Source: Geminocystis herdmanii PCC 6308
GTDB lineage: Bacteria; Cyanobacteriota; Cyanobacteriia; Cyanobacteriales; Cyanobacteriaceae
Direction: 5' to 3'
Length of the DNA stretch: 64,000 bases
Assembly: GCF_000332235.1 (NCBI RefSeq)
Contig: NZ_CM001775.1
Coordinates: 737,630-801,629 of the forward strand
Shown here: positions 50,946 to 61,385 of the stretch, in pieces
Numbering within the stretch: the stretch's first letter is position 1
Layout of the letters: the number at the start of each line of letters is the position of its first letter
Notes under the pieces: model-generated
The model's database searches: none
Seen by the model: the letters and a program-made list of their open reading frames with translations, nothing else
What the model was told of the DNA's origin: nothing
Translations under genes and position numbers: made by a program

Positions 50946-53765
50946 TTAAACCGCTTGGGGTTGTGCTTGGGGTTGGAATTGGAATAGAGAATAAACGACA
51001 TTGCGCCGAATGTCAATCATCATCTCTAAAAACATTTCGTAACCTTCTTGTTTATATTCGACTAACGGGTCTTTTTGTCCATAACCTCGTAATCCTACGG
51101 ATTCTCGTAGTGCGTCCATTGCTTGTAAATGTTCGCGCCAGAGGGTGTCAATTTGTTGGAGGATAAAGAATCTTTCTGCTTGACGCATGAGGCTAGGTTG
51201 TATTTGCTCAATTTGATTTTCTTTTAAATCATAGGCTTTATGGACTTCCTCATGTAAAAATGTTTTCATTTCTGTTACTGTCATGTCTTCTAAGTCTTTG
51301 ACGGTGACATCTTCGAGGAGGTAAATAAATTCTTTGGCTTTACTGATTAATCCTTCTAAATTCCACTCGTCTGGGGGTAATTCGGGGTTAACGTACGCCA
51401 TAACAATTTCATCCATCGTTTGAGTAGCGTATTGTAAGACTTGCTCTTTTAACTCTCTTCCTTCTAAGACTCGACGACGTTCAGCATATATAGCACGACG
51501 TTGGTTATTCATTACTTCGTCATACTCGAAAACGCTTTTACGAGCATCATAGTAGAAGGTTTCGACTTTTTTCTGAGCTCCTTCTAAGCTACGGGTTAAC
51601 ATCCCTGATTCGATGGGCATATCTTCTTCGACTCGAAAGGCATTCATTAATCCTGCGACTCTGTCGCCTCCGAAAATCCGCAGTAAATTGTCTTCTAGGC
51701 TTAAAAAGAAGCGGGTTGAACCGGGATCACCTTGTCGCCCTGCTCTACCTCTTAATTGGTTGTCTATGCGTCTTGATTCGTGTCTTTCTGTACCGATGAC
51801 GTGTAAACCGCCTTTTTCGACTACTAATTTATGTTCTTCGTCTGTAAGAGAATCATAATCTTGTCGGATCGATCGATATACTTCTCTGAGTTTAATAATA
51901 ACAGGATCATTAGTAGGAGCTTTTTCGGCGGCTACGGCAATTTTTTCTTCTGCGTCTAATTCTGATAAACTTTGTAGCCCGTAGGTTTCAACAGCAAATT
52001 TTACGGCTTCTTTGAGTTTATTTTCAGTGTCAGGGGATAGTTGACAGGGGAAAATATCGGAGGAGGGTTTCCAGTTTTTGACTTTTTTGCCGTTACTATT
52101 TGCCCCAAAACCTTCCCCCTTAGCCCTTTTATTCATGTCAATACCGGGTACACTTACCATTAATTGATCATTTTCGGGCATGACGATGCTCGGCATTAAG
52201 TATTCCCGAATTTTTAGCCTTGCCATGTAGTCGGAGTTACCACCAAGAATGATGTCTGTACCACGTCCAGCCATATTAGTTGCGATCGTAATTGCTCCTT
52301 TTCTTCCTGCTTGGGCGACAATTTCCGATTCCCTTTCTACGTTTTCTGGGCGCGCATTAAGAATTTGATGGGGTACTTTTTTATCTGCTAACAATTTAGC
52401 TAACAATTCCGATTTCTCTACACTGGTAGTTCCAATAAGTACAGGTCGATCGGTTTCGTGCATTTCCTGACATTCTTCGGCAATGGCTTTCCATTTAGCT
52501 ATCTCAGTTTTATAGACTACGTCGGGTAAATCCGCTCGATCGGACGGGCGATTAGTGGGTATAATGGTTACTTCAAGTTTATATACTTTCTCAAATTCTG
52601 TTTCTTCGGTTTTCGCCGTTCCCGTCATCCCTGATAGTTTAGGATAGAGTAGAAAAAAGTTTTGGTAGGTGATACTCGCTAAAGTTTGTGTTTCTCTTTG
52701 TATTTCTACGTTTTCTTTAGCCTCGATCGCCTGATGTAAGCCGTCACTCCATCTTCTTCCTGCTAAAACCCTTCCTGTAAACTCGTCAACGATAACAACT
52801 TCATTGTTGCGCACAATATAGTTAACATCCCCAGTGAATAATTCTTTAGCTTTAATGGCGTTAAAGATATAATGAGCCCAAGGATTTTCTTGATCATATA
52901 AATCCTTAACCCCTAACAATTCTTCAGCTTTACCAAAACCTTCATCGGTTAAAAGTACGCTTCTGGCTTTCTCATCAACCTCATAATGTCCGCCGTCTCC
53001 TTCCTCTACTTGTTTAATCAATAATTGAGCGATTCTCGCCGCCTCCATATATTTTTCCATAGGGCGCTCCACTTGCCCTGATATAATTAAGGGAGTACGC
53101 GCTTCATCCACTAAAATTGAGTCAACTTCGTCAATGATGCAATAATTAGGCACTCTTTGCACCACTTCGGATATATCCGTCGCCATGTTATCCCGTAGAT
53201 AGTCAAAACCTAACTCGCTGTTGGTGGCATAGGTAATATCAGCGTTATAGGCTTTTTGTCTTTCAGGAGAAGTCATGCCACTTTGAATTAAGCCCACATT
53301 CAAGCCCAAAAAGCGATGAATCTGCCCCATCCATTCCGCATCACGACGGGCGAGATAATCGTTAACGGTGACAACATGAACTCCTTTTCCTGTTAAACCG
53401 TTAAGATAGGCGGGGAGAGTCGCCACGAGGGTTTTTCCTTCCCCTGTTTTCATCTCGGCAATTTTCCCAGTATGTAAAACAATTCCCCCTAACATCTGTA
53501 CATCATAATGGCGCATTCCTAAAACTCTTATTCCTGCTTCTCTGACTAAGGCAAAGGCATCCACGAGAATTTCATCTAAAATAATATCTCTTTCTTCACG
53601 ATTTTTGGCTTTGGCTAACATCTCTTTAAAAGATGCGGTTTTTGCCCTCATTTCGTCATCTGTAAGTTTTTTAAAGTCTTCTTCTAAGAGGTTAATTTCG
53701 GCGATGAGAGGTTGTAACTTTTTCAGTTTACGAGCGTTTGGATCTCCGAATAGCTTTTTAAACAT
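50946..53765 (-). CDS. secA: Preprotein translocase ATPase SecA
   Basis: A 939-residue motor that drives proteins through the SecYEG channel in plasma and thylakoid membranes. The Walker A phrase is [17 protein letters not shown] and the DEAD-like box is [20 protein letters not shown]. The second ATPase half has [16 protein letters not shown] and [20 protein letters not shown]. Length is typical of cyanobacterial SecA. The C-terminal zinc-binding tail of many bacteria is missing; the protein ends [11 protein letters not shown]. It is monocistronic. Confidence 0.98.
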   Translation of the reverse strand: MFKKLFGDPNARKLKKLQPLIAEINLLEEDFKKLTDDEMRAKTASFKEMLAKAKNREERDIILDEILVDAFALVREAGIRVLGMRHYDVQMLGGIVLHTGKIAEMKTGEGKTLVATLPAYLNGLTGKGVHVVTVNDYLARRDAEWMGQIHRFLGLNVGLIQSGMTSPERQKAYNADITYATNSELGFDYLRDNMATDISEVVQRVPNYCIIDEVDSILVDEARTPLIISGQVERPMEKYMEAARIAQLLIKQVEEGDGGHYEVDEKARSVLLTDEGFGKAEELLGVKDLYDQENPWAHYIFNAIKAKELFTGDVNYIVRNNEVVIVDEFTGRVLAGRRWSDGLHQAIEAKENVEIQRETQTLASITYQNFFLLYPKLSGMTGTAKTEETEFEKVYKLEVTIIPTNRPSDRADLPDVVYKTEIAKWKAIAEECQEMHETDRPVLIGTTSVEKSELLAKLLADKKVPHQILNARPENVERESEIVAQAGRKGAITIATNMAGRGTDIILGGNSDYMARLKIREYLMPSIVMPENDQLMVSVPGIDMNKRAKGEGFGANSNGKKVKNWKPSSDIFPCQLSPDTENKLKEAVKFAVETYGLQSLSELDAEEKIAVAAEKAPTNDPVIIKLREVYRSIRQDYDSLTDEEHKLVVEKGGLHVIGTERHESRRIDNQLRGRAGRQGDPGSTRFFLSLEDNLLRIFGGDRVAGLMNAFRVEEDMPIESGMLTRSLEGAQKKVETFYYDARKSVFEYDEVMNNQRRAIYAERRRVLEGRELKEQVLQYATQTMDEIVMAYVNPELPPDEWNLEGLISKAKEFIYLLEDVTVKDLEDMTVTEMKTFLHEEVHKAYDLKENQIEQIQPSLMRQAERFFILQQIDTLWREHLQAMDALRESVGLRGYGQKDPLVEYKQEGYEMFLEMMIDIRRNVVYSLFQFQPQAQPQAV

Positions 53766-53925
53766 ACCTAGTTTTTATAATTTGTTTCAATATATTAATT
53801 AATTTTTCATCATATCATTTCTGAGTTAAGAGGTATTCGGAGAATGCAGAATGGAGAATTGATAATGGAGAATTGATAATGAAGAATTAATAATGGATGA
53901 TGGAGAAGGGGTTAATCAAAAAACC

Positions 53926-53979
53926 CGTCGTGTAATGAATTACACGCCTAACGAGATCACGTTCAATAAATTGAACTCA
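53926..53979. repeat. Partial inverted-repeat element near secA
   Basis: GTGTAATGAATTACAC is a hairpin, and ATCACGTTCAATAAATTGAACTCA follows. Both parts relate to the 189-bp element at 39127-39315. The gap upstream of secA (53766-54022) also contains heptamer units GGAGAATTGATAAT (53849-53880) and no gene. Confidence 0.5.
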
Positions 53980-54022
53980 TTTTTTTTGTAACAATTAAAG
54001 TTACTTATTACTCATTACTCAT

Positions 54023-54694
54023 TTACCAGTGTACTTGACTCAAAATATACTTAAGACAGTCATAGTCATTTTTTAATAAAACGCTTAAAGTACGCCCTGC
54101 ATTGACTAACCACGATCGATCTCCTCCTCGTAATCCATAAGTTTCTCTTAAGGTGGCAGCGATGAGGGATTCAACGGGGGTATTTTGCACTTGTAATAAC
54201 ACCCTCAAAAAATCAGGATTATTCGTAAATTTAATTATTTCTTCGGCGGTGCAATGAAAGACGGCTTGATGAATTTGAGGGGGGCGAGGGGGTAAGTATT
54301 GAAATATGTTACCATTGGAAGGACTATAGGGGTTATTGTCACTGGTGACGGGGGTTTCAAAACCGATAATGACGGCACGAAATTCGGTTTTTAACATAGC
54401 GAAAATTTGCGGTTGTTGTTCTTTTAATTCTGCTAAAGTTAAACCTAATGCCCTTGCTCTGTGAACGGAATCGATGGGGGCTGTGGTAACATTGGTGACG
54501 AGGGAATAGATTTTGTTGCCTGATTCTTCGTCAAAGGATTTTACCCAACTACCAAAGGGTGGCATGGCGGGAAAATTTAGCTCTTCGGGCTCTAAACATT
54601 GGGCTAAAAATTCGATCGTGGAGGTTTCAATTACTTCTCCAATATGGTCAGATTTTCGATCGTCGTTGTTTAATTTTGGTAATGGTAAACGCAT
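54023..54694 (-). CDS. HAS-barrel domain protein
   Basis: A 223-residue protein of a cyanobacterial family annotated with the HAS-barrel, a small domain found at the start of HerA-type DNA-translocating ATPases. Marks are GEVIETSTIEFLAQC, FPAMPPFGSWVKSFDEESGN and FRAVIIGFETP. It lacks a Walker motif. It stands alone, without a HerA or NurA gene, so its role is not clear from the context. Confidence 0.72.
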   Translation of the reverse strand: MRLPLPKLNNDDRKSDHIGEVIETSTIEFLAQCLEPEELNFPAMPPFGSWVKSFDEESGNKIYSLVTNVTTAPIDSVHRARALGLTLAELKEQQPQIFAMLKTEFRAVIIGFETPVTSDNNPYSPSNGNIFQYLPPRPPQIHQAVFHCTAEEIIKFTNNPDFLRVLLQVQNTPVESLIAATLRETYGLRGGDRSWLVNAGRTLSVLLKNDYDCLKYILSQVHW

Positions 54695-54872
54695 AATTTA
54701 AGTAATTTTAAATAGGGGAGGTTTTAGGTGTTAGATTTTAGGTTTTAGATTAATATTTGTTCAATTATTTAATTAAATTAATCGAGAAAAAATTAATTAT
54801 TAACAGCTTTTTATTAATTTTTTACCTAATCCCCAACACTTTATCTTGACTATAGAAGTTACGCAAAATAAC

Positions 54873-54922
54873 TAGGGGTTGCTGAAAAAGTTTTTTGTGG
54901 TGGTTGGTGGGCAATGCCCACC
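54873..54922. repeat. Solo element end plus GGTGGGCA hairpin
   Basis: TAGGGGTTGCTGAAAAAG (54873-54890) matches the ends of the 262-bp element at 59332-59593. It is followed by GGTGGGCA and TGCCCACC around one base (54906-54922), a perfect hairpin. They lie in a 564-bp gap with one possible gene remnant (see 54987). Confidence 0.5.
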
Positions 54923-54986
54923 CTACTGAAGACAGTGGAAAAAGAAAATATATTGTTTTAATTAATTTAAAATTATATAATAAATT

Positions 54987-55148
54987 TTATGCTAATATCG
55001 CACTTAATCGAGATAAAATTGAGACTAAAATTAACCAAGGAAATAACCACATAAAAAATTCTTTAATTCTTGATTTTAGTCTTTTGGTTAAAGGTTTTAC
55101 TTCTTGATAAATAAATTCTCGATAATAATAATTAAGTCCATATAGCAA
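54987..55148 (-). pseudogene. Orphan C-terminal reading frame with a membrane helix
   Basis: A 53-codon frame opens after an in-frame stop, with a TTG as the only possible start. It encodes LLYGLNYYYREFIYQEV and a hydrophobic end MWLFPWLILVSILSRLSAI. The residue mix suggests the remains of a longer membrane protein rather than chance, but it has no ATG and no recognised relative. It is on the same strand as the GT39 pair, whose second gene ends at 55259. Confidence 0.25.
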
Positions 55149-55258
55149 TCAGGAATCATTTGTGAGAAATAAATTATTAGAAAAAATATCGAAGATACGA
55201 CTAATCTTGCCTTTTGCCTTTTGCCTCTTGCCTTTGATGATAAGATAATTTTCACAAC

Positions 55259-55567
55259 TCATAACTGACTGCTATAGGTGAAGAATAACACAAATACTTT
55301 ACCGATAAAATCATAGTATGAATCTATATTAGAATAATAAACAAAGAGTGTTTCTATAATTATTCCTGCTAAAAAAAAACAAGCTAATGGTAAATTAAAT
55401 ACCATAGGAATAAATATCAATTCAGGTTGAATAAAGATACTAATAGCATAGATCATCATCCAGAAGATAAACCATAATAAACCGATAATAAAATGTCTAA
55501 TTCCTTTCTTTTTTGCATCAATAAAAAATCTCTTTATTAAATTATCTGAGGGTTTATAATATTTCAT
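55259..55567 (-). CDS. Small membrane protein paired with GT39
   Basis: A 102-residue protein with two to three hydrophobic segments (about 23-43, 46-70, 80-98). It starts on the stop codon of the glycosyltransferase (ATGA overlap), so the two are translated together. It may help the glycosyltransferase or supply a lipid-linked sugar. No family recognised. Confidence 0.6.
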   Translation of the reverse strand: MKYYKPSDNLIKRFFIDAKKKGIRHFIIGLLWFIFWMMIYAISIFIQPELIFIPMVFNLPLACFFLAGIIIETLFVYYSNIDSYYDFIGKVFVLFFTYSSQL

Positions 55568-57237
55568 TTAATTGGTTTTAATAACATATATGGTGATTCG
55601 GGAATTTCTATGTAATTCCAACAATTACCGATCGAACCTACATCTTTCAGATTTTCTTTTTTCTGGCAATAATGATTTTTGTCAGAAATTAAATCTAGTT
55701 GGGCTAAATTTTGCTTATTTATTAATAAGTATGATGAAGTATCTTTCAATTCTTGTATTTTTTCTAGGTTAACAGGAATGACTCGTCTTTCACTATAAAA
55801 GTTCATGGAAGGTCGATCGTAATCAAAAAAAATATAAACTTGTTCTTGGGGGGGAATTTCTTGTTTAACAATTTGGGCAATAGGTTTAACCGCATAGGCT
55901 TCGTTTAATTCCCATAGCCAAAAATTAGAACTAAAAAACACCATCAATGACACATACATTCCCCAAAATAAAACACCGATAAATTGTATATCTTTTTTGA
56001 GCAGTAAAATTGTGGTGATAAAAAATGTAACTGCTAATAAAGCTAAAAGAGTTAAAAAATGTTGGTTGTCAGGTTGGGTTAACAGAAAATAGCAAAATCC
56101 TGCGGTGACGGCAAAGGAAAGAAAACCAAATAAAATAATGAACGATCGAGGATAAGATATAAAAGAAGGTAAAGATTTAATTTCTGCTAATGCTACCCCA
56201 GAGGCGATCGAAAGTGCTGGATATATGGGCATAATATACCATGGGAGTTTTGTACCCATAACAGAAACGGCGATTAAATAACTAAAACTCCACACTAAAA
56301 TAAATTTTGCCCAACTCCAATTCCGATTTTGCCATGCGATGACGATACCTACTATGGAGATAAAAATCCAAGGGTGAGGGTATTTTAATAACTCGATCGC
56401 ATAATACCAGATTGCGCCTCGATGACCTTCCACGGCGGTAAAAACTCGATCGAGGGATTGATCTTTGACGGAAGTATTGATAAACTGCCCACCATAATGG
56501 AGATATTGTGCCGTTTGCCAACCAATAACTGGTAACAAGCCTAAAAAGAATCCTAACCACAGATACACAGAAGAAATTAAACGGGGAGTATCCCACATTA
56601 AAAATAAGAGTACGATCGAGCCTAACAAAAATCCTAGCATCCATCCTTTACTCAGACAAATCAAACCAAAAGCAATTCCAGCAGGTAACGCCCATCTTAA
56701 ATCCCTTCTTGCCTTTAAGACGAATAATATCATCAAAATTTGAAAACATAATACCGCACCATCTAGCATCGCTAATCTTCCATGACGAACTACTGGCATA
56801 GTGGTAAGGTAAACTAAAGCTGAGAAAAAGGCATAATAACGAGGTAAAAATAACTCTCTGGCTACCCCATAAAGCAAAGGCACAGATAAAGCCGTCAAGG
56901 AAGCGCCCACAATACGAGTAGAAAATTCATTGATACCGAAAAAAGTATAAACTAACGCCGTCAAACTATGAATCAGAGGAGGTTTATTCAAATAAGCCTC
57001 ACCCCAAATGGTAGGAAAAAGCCATCGCCAATCATCAAATCTTGACTGTGAAATTTCCTTCGCCACTTGAGCAAAAGTGCCTTCATCCCAATCTCTCAAA
57101 GGCAGATTACCTAAATGAAAAGTATATAAAATGATCGCTAAAATAAAAAGACTAAAAAAAGTTAAAAATTCCCACCATCGATCGTTTGATTTAGTATAAT
57201 AACGGGAGATTTCATCGGTGGAAGTAGAGCGATTCAT
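55564..57237 (-). CDS. GT39 dolichyl-phosphate-mannose-type glycosyltransferase
   Basis: A 557-residue integral membrane glycosyltransferase of the ArnT/PMT group with about eleven to twelve helices. The catalytic acidic site is LRDWDEGTFAQVAKEIS in the first loop (near residue 50). The C-terminal part is a soluble periplasmic domain. Such enzymes move sugar from a polyprenyl-phosphate donor to lipid or protein. The target is unknown. The helper gene at 55259 overlaps its stop by 4 nt. Confidence 0.83.
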   Translation of the reverse strand: MNRSTSTDEISRYYTKSNDRWWEFLTFFSLFILAIILYTFHLGNLPLRDWDEGTFAQVAKEISQSRFDDWRWLFPTIWGEAYLNKPPLIHSLTALVYTFFGINEFSTRIVGASLTALSVPLLYGVARELFLPRYYAFFSALVYLTTMPVVRHGRLAMLDGAVLCFQILMILFVLKARRDLRWALPAGIAFGLICLSKGWMLGFLLGSIVLLFLMWDTPRLISSVYLWLGFFLGLLPVIGWQTAQYLHYGGQFINTSVKDQSLDRVFTAVEGHRGAIWYYAIELLKYPHPWIFISIVGIVIAWQNRNWSWAKFILVWSFSYLIAVSVMGTKLPWYIMPIYPALSIASGVALAEIKSLPSFISYPRSFIILFGFLSFAVTAGFCYFLLTQPDNQHFLTLLALLAVTFFITTILLLKKDIQFIGVLFWGMYVSLMVFFSSNFWLWELNEAYAVKPIAQIVKQEIPPQEQVYIFFDYDRPSMNFYSERRVIPVNLEKIQELKDTSSYLLINKQNLAQLDLISDKNHYCQKKENLKDVGSIGNCWNYIEIPESPYMLLKPIK

Positions 57238-57410
57238 AGTGTAATAATTGAGAAGATAAAAGGTAGAAGTTTGAATACTTAATTGATTAATGAGTTAACA
57301 TATATTCTAACCTCAGTTCGATCGAAAATTAATCGATTAGAGAGTATCGAAAGAGGAAAAAACAGGTGGAAAGGTGTACAAATAGGAAAGAGAGTATTGG
57401 GAGATATTTT

Positions 57411-57451
57411 ACTCATCACTCATTACTCATTACTCATTACTCATTACTCAT
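57411..57451. repeat. Heptamer array (ACTCATT)
   Basis: Five to six units of TCATTAC lie directly before the antiporter start. They keep an upstream frame open and would add a false N-terminus (LLITHYSLLITHYS) to a longer gene call. The same heptamer recurs at 63618-63650. Confidence 0.85.
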
Positions 57452-57456
57452 TTATT

Positions 57457-59337
57457 ATGGATGGTTCATTTGCTCTTACGCTACAAATTATTATTACCGT
57501 TTTTGCTGGAATTAGCGCCCAAGTATTAGGAGAATTTTTGAAAATACCTAGTATTGTATTTTTACTAATCTTTGGTATCGCTTTAGGTAGAGATGGTACA
57601 GCAATTCTACATCCAGAATTATTAGGTTTGGGGTTAGAAGTTTTAGTGGCATTGTCGGTGGCAATCATCCTTTTTGAAGGAGGTTTAAACTTAGAATTAA
57701 AAGAGTTAGGGCAAGTTTCAGGAAGTATTCGTAATTTAGTTACCATCGGCACTTTAATCACCTTTTTAGGCGGTGGAATGGCTGCCCATTGGTTGGGGGA
57801 GTTTCCTTGGCAAATTGCTTTTTTATACGCTTCTTTAGTGGTAGTAACAGGTCCTACAGTGGTAGGTCCATTATTAAAACAAGTGGCAGTGGATAAGAGG
57901 GTAGCCACCATCTTAGAGGGTGAAGGGGTATTAATTGATCCTGTGGGTGCTATCTTAGCAGTAGTGGTGTTAGATACTATTATTAATCAATCTGCCTATT
58001 CGATCGAGATTATTTCTGGATTAGTGTTTCGTTTAGGAGTTGGTGCAATAATTGGTGGTATCAGTGGTTGGCTATTAGGCACATTTCAGAAAAAAGCCAA
58101 TTTCTTAGGAGAAGATTTAAAAAATTTAGTGGTGTTAGCCGGGGTTTGGGGTACATTTGGACTAGCTCAAACCATTATTAGTGAGTCTGGATTAATGGCA
58201 ACAGTTATCGCAGGAATTGTCTTAAAAGCCTTTAGTATTCCTGAAGAAAGATTATTATTGCGTTTTAAAGGGCAACTGACGACATTAGGGGTATCCGTGT
58301 TATTTATCCTCTTAGCAGCGGATTTGTCGATCGACAGTATATTTGCACTAGGTTGGGGTAGTGTTTTTACGATATTAGTATTAATGTTAATCGTGCGCCC
58401 CTTGAGTATTTTAATTTGTACATGGAAAAATGGCATGAATTGGCGACAAAAAGCCTTTTTAGCTTGGATTGCACCCCGAGGCATCGTTTCAGCTTCCGTA
58501 GCTTCTTTATTTTCCATTTTACTCACCAAAAATGGCATTAACGGGGGAGACTCTATCAAAGGTTTAGTATTTCTTACCATTATGATGACAGTATTTATAC
58601 AAGGATTAAGTGCAGGTTGGGTGGCAAATTTATTAAAAATTACGATCGATCAAGCTACGGGAGCGATGATAATAGGATGTAACCCCTTAGGTCGATTAAT
58701 TGCTAAACTATTTTTAGCCGAAGGAGAATCAGTGATTTTAATTGACACCGATAAAGAGGCTTGTGAAAATGCCAAAAAAGATAACTTGCCTGTGGTAGAG
58801 AGTAGCGGATTAGATCATGATGTGTTAGAAGAAGCAGGAATTTTGTCAGTCGGCACACTAATCACCTTAACCAATAATAGTGATGTTAACTTAATGATTG
58901 CCCAACGAGCCTTAGAAGAATTTGCTCCTCCGAAAGTTTTAGCGGTTTTTCCTAACCATGAAGATAAAAAAATTAACGCTAATAAACAAAAAATAAATCA
59001 GGCTTTTTTACCCCAATTAGTCATCAAAACATGGAATAAATATCTCACCGATGGACAATTTAAGCTAGGTAAAACTACCATTAAATCTAGCTCGATCGAA
59101 CTACAACAAAAACATTTACAAAGTCTTATTACCAAGGGCGAATTATTGCCCTTACTAATCAAGAGAAACGATAAATTAAGGGTGTTGGCAGTGGGAGAAG
59201 AATGGAAAGTTGATGATGAAATTATTTACATATTACACGATCCTCGATCGGACTTATTAAAACGCCTCTCTGGTAATATCAAATCCCCTCGTTTTTCCCT
59301 AGATAAATTACCCGAAGTAGAGGAAATACCCATTTAA
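57457..59337 (+). CDS. CPA-family sodium/proton antiporter with RCK domain
   Basis: A 626-residue protein. The ATG at 57457 (MDGSFALTLQ) is the proper start; the frame runs back to 57283 through heptamer repeats. About twelve helices form the transporter (VVVTGPTVVGPLLKQVAVDK; LEGEGVLIDPVGAILAVVVL, residues about 130-175). A C-terminal RCK_N domain (about 394-530) has a nucleotide-binding GAMIIGCNPLGRLIAKLF and IDTDKEACEN. Exchange of Na+ or K+ for H+, under redox or nucleotide control, is likely. The stop codon (59335-59337) lies inside the inverted end of a 262-bp element, so the original C-terminus may differ. Confidence 0.88.
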   Translation: MDGSFALTLQIIITVFAGISAQVLGEFLKIPSIVFLLIFGIALGRDGTAILHPELLGLGLEVLVALSVAIILFEGGLNLELKELGQVSGSIRNLVTIGTLITFLGGGMAAHWLGEFPWQIAFLYASLVVVTGPTVVGPLLKQVAVDKRVATILEGEGVLIDPVGAILAVVVLDTIINQSAYSIEIISGLVFRLGVGAIIGGISGWLLGTFQKKANFLGEDLKNLVVLAGVWGTFGLAQTIISESGLMATVIAGIVLKAFSIPEERLLLRFKGQLTTLGVSVLFILLAADLSIDSIFALGWGSVFTILVLMLIVRPLSILICTWKNGMNWRQKAFLAWIAPRGIVSASVASLFSILLTKNGINGGDSIKGLVFLTIMMTVFIQGLSAGWVANLLKITIDQATGAMIIGCNPLGRLIAKLFLAEGESVILIDTDKEACENAKKDNLPVVESSGLDHDVLEEAGILSVGTLITLTNNSDVNLMIAQRALEEFAPPKVLAVFPNHEDKKINANKQKINQAFLPQLVIKTWNKYLTDGQFKLGKTTIKSSSIELQQKHLQSLITKGELLPLLIKRNDKLRVLAVGEEWKVDDEIIYILHDPRSDLLKRLSGNIKSPRFSLDKLPEVEEIPI

Positions 59338-59593
59338 TTAGGGTTTGCCTCATAGTCTTTATCGATTAGGGAGATAGGAGTTAGGAGACAGGAGATAGGA
59401 GAAATACTGAAACATCAAGGTTTTGATGCTGTTAATAGATAGAATAAGTATAGTTGTATTTTAAAAAATAAGGTTAAAAGTGTTGAATTTTTGAATAAAA
59501 ATCCTTAAAACTGCACACTTTTTGGTGAATGTATTATGTCTAAACCTTTGATTTTTATAGCTTTCTGATTTATTCAGCAAACCCTAATTAAAT
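59332..59593. mobile_element. 262-bp element with perfect 17-bp terminal inverted repeats
   Basis: ATTTAATTAGGGTTTGC (59332-59348) and GCAAACCCTAATTAAAT (59577-59593) are exact inverted copies. No transposase frame fits between them, so this looks like a MITE or a decayed element. The left end contains the antiporter stop codon. Related single ends are at 6674, 24065 and 54873. A copy of the GAGGCACGAAGCAATCT-type repeat follows at 59614-59632. Confidence 0.75.
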
Positions 59594-59721
59594 ACTGTTA
59601 TATTAATGTCATTGCTAGGCACGAAGCAATCTGAAGCAATCTAAACCAATTTCTAACATCAAATTGTTCTATTTTATTTCGATTTGTGTGTTAATTTTTA
59701 ATAAACTAGGAGGATTTTAAC

Positions 59722-59985
59722 ATGAGTACTGTAACAGATAACGATTTAAGAGAATTAAAAGATTTTATTAACACTAAATTTGAGCAAGTTAATGATAAAT
59801 TAAATGATCTCAAAGTAGAAGTAGCCATATTAAAAGAAGGGCAAAATGGAATTAATAAAAGATTAGACGATACGAATAAAAGAATCGATAATTTAGATTT
59901 TATAGCTAGAACCGTAATTGGTGGAGTTATTCTAGCATTATTAGCAGGTTTAGGTAAAATACTTTATCCTAATCTTCTTAATTAA
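59722..59985 (+). CDS. Small coiled-coil protein with C-terminal membrane helix
   Basis: An 87-residue protein with a strong ribosome-binding site (AGGAGG, 8 bp before the ATG). Residues 8-60 form a heptad-like coiled coil (FEQVNDKLNDLKVEVAILKE), and a membrane helix is near 63-80 (TVIGGVILALLAGLGKILYP). Similar small proteins are common in cyanobacteria and are often grouped with response or Hpt-like proteins by name only. No function is known. Confidence 0.65.
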   Translation: MSTVTDNDLRELKDFINTKFEQVNDKLNDLKVEVAILKEGQNGINKRLDDTNKRIDNLDFIARTVIGGVILALLAGLGKILYPNLLN

Positions 59986-60005
59986 AAATTTTAGTTTCAC
60001 CTTAC

Positions 60006-61385
60006 TCATTCTCCTCCAATAACCACATCTTTGATGCGCAAACTGGGACCACCACAACCTACAGGTAAACCACTTTGTCCACCTTTACCACATCCTCCTG
60101 ATTCATCCCAATAAAAATCATCGCCGATCGAGCTTATATTTGCTAGAGTTTTAAAGACATTACCCGATAAAGTAACATTTTTGACAGGTTCAGCAATTTC
60201 ATCATCTCGAATCATCCATGCCTCTCCTGCGGTGAAGGTAAACATTTCACCGTTAGTCATACCGCCAATCCAATTACAAGCATAAACTCCCTCTTTTATC
60301 CCCTTAAACAAATCCGCCACGGGAGTTTTTCCCCTTCCTATCCATGTGTTAGTCATGCGCACGATGGGAGGATAATGATAATTTAAACATCTAGCGTTAC
60401 CCGTGGGCATTTCCCCCAATTTTCCTGCGGTTTCCCTTGAGTGTAGCCTTCCCACTAAAACACCATCTTTAATTAATTGAGTCGTAGTGGCTGGTGTACC
60501 CTCATCATCATAATAATAACTGCCTCGATGTCCTTCGGGCATTGCACCGTCAAAAATTTGTAAATCTTCCCCTCCGAATTTACGCCCCATTGTCATTACT
60601 TCCAACAAATCGGGGTTTTCGTAAGCCATATCAGCTTCAGACAAGTGACCAAAGGCTTCATGGACAAATAAACCCGTTAAAATTGGGTCAATAACCACCG
60701 TATATTTCCCCCCTCGTACGGAAGGCAGTTTAAGGGCATTAACGGCTCTTTTAGAAGCACTAGCAACAATATTTTCGAGGTTGATTAGGTCTTCAAAGGC
60801 TTTTCTTGTGCCTGTGGTTTCTCTCCCCGTTTGTACTATATTACCATTGGATGCGATCGAACTAAATCTCATTTCGCAATCCATCCAAGATTGTTGAATC
60901 ATTGAGCCTTCAGAAGTAGCCAAGAGAATCGTTTGTTGAGAGTCGTTATAACTAACCAAGCTACTGGTGATTTTTTCATCAACTTCTTTTAAAATACGAT
61001 CGTATCGATCGCACAGTCGTTTTTTTTCCGCAAGGGGAATCAAGCGAGGATTTGTACCCGTTAAAGGTAACTCACAGGAAATTTGTATAGGAATAACAGG
61101 AGCTAAAATAGTTTCATCATCCCCGATAAGTAAAGCCGAAGTAATAGCATCCTCGATTCTGGAGGATAGCTGAGTTAAATCATTAAAAGTAGCGAATCCC
61201 CAACCCCCCTTATAACAAGCTCTAACTTGCCCCCCAACAGAAGTACCCTCGCTGAGATTTTCAGTTTGATTATTTTTAATCACAATATTACTACCCTCAG
61301 ACTTTTCCAGCCGAATACTCAAAAAATCCACACGGTGACGATAACGACTCATTAAATCCGAGAGAAGGTTACGATAATCTTGCAT
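60006..61385 (-). CDS. tldD: TldD-family metalloprotease
   Basis: A 459-residue metalloprotease subunit. The zinc motif HExxxH is in HEAFGHLSEAD. Other marks are SYYYDDEGTPATTTQLIKDG, GRLHSRETAGKLGEMPTGNA and CGKGGQSGLPVGCGGPSLRI. TldD works with TldE in a heterodimer that trims peptides such as microcin or PQQ precursors and degrades unfolded proteins. The tldE-type gene is 771 bp upstream on the same strand, with a fasciclin gene between on the other strand. Confidence 0.92.
   Translation of the reverse strand: MQDYRNLLSDLMSRYRHRVDFLSIRLEKSEGSNIVIKNNQTENLSEGTSVGGQVRACYKGGWGFATFNDLTQLSSRIEDAITSALLIGDDETILAPVIPIQISCELPLTGTNPRLIPLAEKKRLCDRYDRILKEVDEKITSSLVSYNDSQQTILLATSEGSMIQQSWMDCEMRFSSIASNGNIVQTGRETTGTRKAFEDLINLENIVASASKRAVNALKLPSVRGGKYTVVIDPILTGLFVHEAFGHLSEADMAYENPDLLEVMTMGRKFGGEDLQIFDGAMPEGHRGSYYYDDEGTPATTTQLIKDGVLVGRLHSRETAGKLGEMPTGNARCLNYHYPPIVRMTNTWIGRGKTPVADLFKGIKEGVYACNWIGGMTNGEMFTFTAGEAWMIRDDEIAEPVKNVTLSGNVFKTLANISSIGDDFYWDESGGCGKGGQSGLPVGCGGPSLRIKDVVIGGE

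Noticed and set aside
54895-55107. 70-codon plus-strand frame
   Set aside because: It begins inside the GGTGGGCA hairpin and runs opposite to a more protein-like minus-strand frame.
57283-57456. N-terminal extension of the antiporter gene
   Set aside because: The added residues are encoded largely by the ACTCATT heptamer array; the ATG at 57457 starts the transporter.
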